Position numbers and translations under genes: made by a program. Below are positions 60,398-64,000 of a stretch of DNA of 64,000 nucleotides, in pieces. The DNA comes from Rummeliibacillus stabekisii. GTDB lineage: Bacteria; Bacillota; Bacilli; Bacillales_A; Planococcaceae. Numbering within the stretch: position 1 is the stretch's first letter; the number at the start of each line of letters is the position of its first letter. A model generated the notes under the pieces. That model made no database searches and had not been told where the DNA came from. It saw only the letters and a list, made by a program, of their open reading frames with translations. The DNA lies in assembly GCF_007988965.1 (NCBI RefSeq), contig NZ_BJVD01000007.1:1-64000 (forward strand), in the 5' to 3' direction.

Positions 60398-61261
60398 TCA
60401 CTCCATAATAATGCCCATTTGGCTTAATGGTTCACCTAAGTGGTTCACTGCTTCAGATAAAGCCTTGGTATCTTCTTTTGTAAGTTTGGTATAAGAGATA
60501 TAGCCGCCATCTTTTGTTTGATATTTAGCTAATAGATCATTGACTGCTTCGAATTTTTCAGTTAAATCTTTGACTAATTTAGGGTCTTTATTTTCAATTT
60601 GGTCTTTCAAGATAGTGAAGATTTTTTCAGCACCTTCGACGTTTGCTTTGAAGTCATATAAATCTGTGTGAGAATAGATTTCTTCTTCGCCGGTAATCTT
60701 CGATGTAGATACTTCATTTAGCAAGTCCACTGCACCAGTTAGCATTGTATCAGGGGTTACTTCAACTGTTTCCACACGTGCGCGCAATTCCTTAGAGTCT
60801 GCTAGCAGCTGATCAGCTGTTTTTTCATAGCCTTTTGTTTTATTTTCTTTCCATAAGCCATATTCAATCTTGTGGTAACCAGTCCAGTCTTCTACTCCTT
60901 GTCCTTCCTCTTTTAAATCTGCCAAACGTGCGTCAATCCGAGGATCAAGGTCACCGAAGCTTTCTGCAATTGGTTCAGAGCGTTCAAAATACATACGAGC
61001 CACAGGGTAAATTTCCTTCGCTTTTTTTATGTCGCCTGCTTTTACGGCTTTCACAAACTTATCTGTTTCAACGATGAAATGGTCCATTTGGCCAAGCGCA
61101 AACTTTTTATATGCATCCACTTCCTTTTGTAAATTTGTAGAAGAAGTAGTTGTTTCCTCTTTTTTTGCGGCAGAGCTAGTCTTCGTATCATCTGAATTAT
61201 TGCACCCTGTCATTAAAATGCTTCCTGCAAGCAGGACCGCTGCGAATGGAGTTGCTTTCAT
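60398..61261 (-). CDS. efeO: EfeO-type imelysin-domain iron-binding lipoprotein
   Basis: The N-terminus FAAVLLAGSILMTGC is a lipoprotein signal with lipobox MTGC. The mature domain is an M75/imelysin-like four-helix bundle with ARMYFERSEPIAESFGDLDP and GYHKIEYGLWKE, the HxxxE metal-binding motif. It lacks a cupredoxin domain, like B. subtilis YwbM. It is the first gene of efeOBU, with a Fur box 118 nt upstream. Confidence 0.93.
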   Translation of the reverse strand: MKATPFAAVLLAGSILMTGCNNSDDTKTSSAAKKEETTTSSTNLQKEVDAYKKFALGQMDHFIVETDKFVKAVKAGDIKKAKEIYPVARMYFERSEPIAESFGDLDPRIDARLADLKEEGQGVEDWTGYHKIEYGLWKENKTKGYEKTADQLLADSKELRARVETVEVTPDTMLTGAVDLLNEVSTSKITGEEEIYSHTDLYDFKANVEGAEKIFTILKDQIENKDPKLVKDLTEKFEAVNDLLAKYQTKDGGYISYTKLTKEDTKALSEAVNHLGEPLSQMGIIME

Positions 61262-61377
61262 TAAAATAATCCTTCTTTCTCATATGGAATAATAGCTAAA
61301 AAATCCCTGCCCAATTTGGAGCGGCTATATAAGGGGAGGGGAATAAAAATTAAGCACGAATCTGTTTTCTGTTAGTA

Positions 61378-61406
61378 ATGATAATCATTATCAAAAGAAA
61401 AAGCAA
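61378..61406 (-). promoter_or_regulatory. Sigma-A promoter of efeOBU
   Basis: On the minus strand TTGCTT (61406-61401), 17 nt, TATCAT (61383-61378). The -10 lies in the Fur box. Confidence 0.55.
61379..61393. promoter_or_regulatory. Fur box
   Basis: TGATAAT-C-ATTATCA is a perfect 7-1-7 Fur operator as defined for B. subtilis. It overlaps the efeO -10 box, so iron-replete Fur should block transcription. Confidence 0.9.
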
Positions 61407-61600
61407 TAGTTGTTTTTCTGAACTTTTAATAAAAATTAATAGGGGCAAAAATATTTAGAAAGATAATTAGAATTCATTAGATAAAATAACATTATTTTGT
61501 TTTTTTTATAAATATTAAAACAGTGTATCTTCTTATATAATAGCAGTTCATATATTTCTCTTTTAAAGAAACAATATATAAGGATGAATTAAAAAGTTAT

Positions 61601-61628
61601 TAAAACTTTCTACTACATGTGCGACGTC
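61601..61628 (+). promoter_or_regulatory. Possible autoregulatory ECF sigma promoter
   Basis: TAAAAC at 61601-61606, then CGAC at 61622 (15 nt) or CGTC at 61625 (18 nt). ECF promoters usually have AAC, 16-17 nt, CGWC. The spacing is slightly off in both readings. Confidence 0.35.
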
Positions 61629-61669
61629 TTTTTAATGTATACACGTGATGATCTAAAGGAGCTCCTAAA

Positions 61670-62173
61670 ATGAAAAGAAAAAAGCAATTGTTCTATGACG
61701 ATGATCTAGTAGAGTGGATCAGGCAAAATAAAAAACAATTATACTGGCTTGCATACAGTTATGTTAAAAACGAGCAAGATGCGTTGGATATTGTTCAAGA
61801 CAGTATTCAAAAAGCAATGCAAAACTATCAGCAACTGCTGAACAAGGAAAAATTGAAAAGTTGGTTTTATCGAATTGTTATAAATACATCGCTCGATTTC
61901 CTAAAAAAATTTCGCAGAGTTCAAGTGACAGATGACGAGACATTGCTCTATCTCTCATCGTCTAGTGAAGACCAGTATGAAAATCTAGATTTAGCTGGCG
62001 CATTAGAACGACTTCCGACAAAGTATCGGGAAATTGTGATCCTTCGCTATTTTGAAGATCTCAAGATTGAGGAAGTTGCCTATATCTTAAATGAAAATTC
62101 AAATACCATTAAAACTCGTTTATATAAAGCTTTAAAAATTTTGCGTATCGATATGGAACAGGAAGAAGGATGA
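61670..62173 (+). CDS. ECF sigma factor, SigV-like
   Basis: The 167-residue protein has sigma region 2 (WLAYSYVKNEQDALDIVQDS, SWFYRIVINTSLDFLKKFRR) and region 4 (RLPTKYREIVILRYFEDLKI, then a HTH with NTIKTRLYKALKIL). It is followed immediately by an RsiV-like anti-sigma gene, so it is probably the SigV type that responds to lysozyme. AAAGGAGCTC precedes the ATG. The usual target oatA is not adjacent. Confidence 0.9.
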   Translation: MKRKKQLFYDDDLVEWIRQNKKQLYWLAYSYVKNEQDALDIVQDSIQKAMQNYQQLLNKEKLKSWFYRIVINTSLDFLKKFRRVQVTDDETLLYLSSSSEDQYENLDLAGALERLPTKYREIVILRYFEDLKIEEVAYILNENSNTIKTRLYKALKILRIDMEQEEG

Positions 62174-62174
62174 G

Positions 62175-63095
62175 ATGATGGACAAAAAGCTAAATGAATT
62201 GAAAAAACAATATCAGAATGCCCGCGTTCCAGATGAACTGGATGATATTGTCGAGGCAGCAATAATGAAAGGGAAGAAAGAAAAGATGAAGAATCATAAA
62301 AAAATGCCAACGGTCGTAACGAAATGGGTGGGAAGTGTTGCAGCAGCAGCAGCCATCTTTACAGTTGGATTAAATACAAGTCCTGCTTTAGCACAAACGG
62401 TTAACGATATACCGGTGATTGGCAAGGTTACGCAGGTTCTAACCTTCCGTGAATATAAGGAAAATGACAAGAACTATGGAGCAGATATTAAAGTTGCCAA
62501 CGTAAAAGGCTTAGATAATAAAAAATTAGAACAAACACTAAACGAGCGTTACATTGCAGATGGACAAAAGCTTTATAGCCATTATGAGAAAACAGTAAAA
62601 GATTTAGAGAAAAAAGGCGGGGGGCATTATAGCGTAGACAGCGGCTATAAAGTACTCTTGAACGATCAACAACTACTAACGATTGAACGCTATGAGGAAC
62701 AAACTGCAGCTTCTTCTTCGACTACAATGAAATACGATACGATTGATAAAGAAAACAAGATTGTATTATCATTACCAATGTTATTTAAAGACAAAGCTTA
62801 TGTTGATCACATTTCAAGTTATATAAAAGGTGAAATGATTAAAGAAATCAAAGAATCCAACCAAGAAAAAGTATATTGGGTACGCGGTGCAGGTGTGCCA
62901 GTTGATGATTTGGCAGAGGATGAACTATTCGAAAGCATTAAAACGAATCAAAACTTCTATATCAATAAAAAACATCAATTGGTGATTGCCTTCGATGAAT
63001 ATGAAGTAGCTCCTGGATATATGGGTGTTGTGAAATTTACTATCCCAACGCATGTGATTGAAAAAGATTTAGTGAGCAATAAATATATTAAGTGA
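62175..63095 (+). CDS. RsiV-like anti-sigma factor
   Basis: The 306-residue protein has a cytosolic N-terminal segment (1-48) to bind the sigma factor, one helix (about 52-73, GSVAAAAAIFTVGLNTSPAL), and an extracytoplasmic DUF4163/DUF3298-type region (about 80-300). In B. subtilis RsiV binds lysozyme directly through this domain and is then cut to free SigV. It starts 1 nt after the sigma gene's stop with AAGGATG nearby. Confidence 0.87.
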   Translation: MMDKKLNELKKQYQNARVPDELDDIVEAAIMKGKKEKMKNHKKMPTVVTKWVGSVAAAAAIFTVGLNTSPALAQTVNDIPVIGKVTQVLTFREYKENDKNYGADIKVANVKGLDNKKLEQTLNERYIADGQKLYSHYEKTVKDLEKKGGGHYSVDSGYKVLLNDQQLLTIERYEEQTAASSSTTMKYDTIDKENKIVLSLPMLFKDKAYVDHISSYIKGEMIKEIKESNQEKVYWVRGAGVPVDDLAEDELFESIKTNQNFYINKKHQLVIAFDEYEVAPGYMGVVKFTIPTHVIEKDLVSNKYIK

Positions 63096-63098
63096 TGC

Positions 63099-63145
63099 AA
63101 AAAACCGTAGCATAACCAGGATCACCTGTTAAGCTACGGTTTTTA
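63099..63145. terminator. Bidirectional terminator
   Basis: AAAACCGTAGC-TAACCAGG pairs with CCTGTTA-GCTACGGTTTT around ATCA. Confidence 0.88.
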
Positions 63146-64000
63146 TTATTTAAGGTATTCTTTCAATTCTTTTTCCAAGAACGGTTCGGCAGATAAAAAC
63201 GCTGTAAAGTCTTCATAACGTTTCCGCTGTTCTTGCTTTGGCTTTGCACCAGTATAGTACGCACGAATCAAAATGTTTTTAGGCGTATGTTCCATATCGA
63301 TGAATTCGAGCAGTTGCGCATCATAGCCAACAAGCTTTAGAATTTCGGCACGAATTGAGTCTGTGGCAAGGGAAGCGAATCGTTCTTTGATCAAGCCATG
63401 CTGCAGCATGATGTCCAACTGAGGTGATTGGAGTTGGCGATTTAATTCATGCTGGCAACAAGGGACGCTTAAGATAACGCTTGCTCCCCATTTTACAGCG
63501 CGTGCTAATGCCATATCTGTTGCTACATCGCATGCATGCAGTGTGACGACCATATCAACTGTATTTTCATCGTTATAATCATTGATATCCCCAACTAAAA
63601 ATTCTAGCCCATCATATTGAAGATCCTTCGCAATTTGGCTGCATTCTTCAATTACATCTTTTTTCAGATCTAAGCCCGTGACACGAATATCTAAGCCCTG
63701 TTCAATCTTTAAATAATGGTATAAAGCGAATGTTAAATAAGATTTGCCGGAACCGAAGTCTAAAATTCGAATGGTGCGATCCTTTGGCAAGTAATCCAGA
63801 GAATCATGAATAAATTCAATGAAGCGATTTATTTGTTTGAACTTATCGTATTTTTGGTTTTTTACTTTTCCTTCAGGCGATTGAACACCTAGCCGAATCA
63901 GGAAAGGGTAGGGAGTATCAGGGTTTAACAAATAATTTTTCTTTCTGTTATGTTGTAAATCAACTGATTTGGCTTCTGTTTTTTCTGCTTTCCATAACAC
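63146..64000 (-). CDS. Class I SAM-dependent methyltransferase (5' end beyond the window)
   Basis: At least 284 residues, open at the window edge, so the N-terminus is missing. The SAM site is RILDFGSGKSYLTFALYHYL, followed by GLDLKKDVIEEC and VTLHACDVATDMALARAVKW, then SVPCCQHELN. This matches a Bacillales family of about 390 residues annotated only as methyltransferase; an RNA or tRNA substrate has been suggested for relatives by fold. The target is unknown. Confidence 0.85.
   Translation of the reverse strand: MLWKAEKTEAKSVDLQHNRKKNYLLNPDTPYPFLIRLGVQSPEGKVKNQKYDKFKQINRFIEFIHDSLDYLPKDRTIRILDFGSGKSYLTFALYHYLKIEQGLDIRVTGLDLKKDVIEECSQIAKDLQYDGLEFLVGDINDYNDENTVDMVVTLHACDVATDMALARAVKWGASVILSVPCCQHELNRQLQSPQLDIMLQHGLIKERFASLATDSIRAEILKLVGYDAQLLEFIDMEHTPKNILIRAYYTGAKPKQEQRKRYEDFTAFLSAEPFLEKELKEYLK

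Larger units (their letters stand above)
61262..61669. other. Divergent regulatory region between efeO and the ECF sigma gene
   Basis: This 408-nt AT-rich stretch has no gene I can support. It holds the Fur box and efe promoter on the left, and a possible ECF-type promoter on the right. Confidence 0.6.

Overview
The window is a low-GC Gram-positive chromosome segment. The genes resemble Bacillus subtilis loci in both sequence and promoter style: ribD-E-BA-H, tenA/thiMDE, rsbQ, ktr, kimA, ykkCD/gdnCD, menA, yeeI, yuaF-floT, citG/fumC, efeOBU and sigV-rsiV. Ribosome-binding sites are strong AGGAGG types, GTG and TTG starts are common, and secreted proteins are lipoproteins or Tat substrates. 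I infer a Bacillales member, possibly of the Planococcaceae (Lysinibacillus/Viridibacillus-like). The genus is a guess. I see no rRNA, tRNA, prophage, insertion sequence or CRISPR array, so the region looks like stable core and regulon-type chromosome.

Layout. 1-3.9 kb: FMN riboswitch and the four-gene riboflavin operon. 3.9-8.3 kb: an opine-dehydrogenase-like gene behind a sigma-B-type promoter, then a MarR-EmrA-EmrB drug-efflux operon with a visible operator. 8.4-14.1 kb: mostly uncharacterised genes, including a DUF2089 three-gene operon and a 609-residue protein. 14.1-17.4 kb: two nearly identical TPP riboswitches in tandem, each with its own terminator, in front of tenA-thiM-thiD-thiE. 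17.4-20.1 kb: a lipoprotein, two acetyltransferases and an epimerase. 20.2-22.1 kb: an RsbQ hydrolase paired with a PAS-GGDEF protein. 22.3-26.5 kb: a Ktr potassium system, a KGG-repeat stress protein and a possible metalloprotease. 26.6-30.9 kb: a CYP152 peroxygenase, a polysaccharide deacetylase, an FMN reductase, DoxX and a lipoprotein.

31-38 kb: KimA potassium importer, a 55-residue membrane protein behind a sigma-B-type promoter, an EamA transporter, the guanidine-I riboswitch with gdnC-gdnD, menA, rlmA and vanZ. 38-49 kb: two SEC-C zinc-finger paralogues, signal peptidase, LMW phosphatase, a zinc peptidase, YeeI, an M3 oligopeptidase, an AI-2E-family transporter and small membrane proteins. 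49-57 kb: Pit phosphate transporter with its DUF47 partner, sigma-W-type promoter with yuaF-floT, a PCYCGC lipoprotein, fumarase, and a LysR/YeiH divergent pair with a perfect palindrome between them. 57-63 kb: the Fur-controlled efeOBU iron importer and a SigV/RsiV-like sigma/anti-sigma pair. The window ends inside a methyltransferase.

The most notable points are these: the RsbQ-PAS-GGDEF module, which puts a c-di-GMP output in place of the usual phosphatase; a scattered set of sigma-B-type promoters (opine dehydrogenase, KGG protein, a 55-residue membrane protein); 70/74-identical tandem TPP riboswitches; paired SEC-C proteins with a C-terminal helix-turn-helix; and a probable ATT start codon for ribE.
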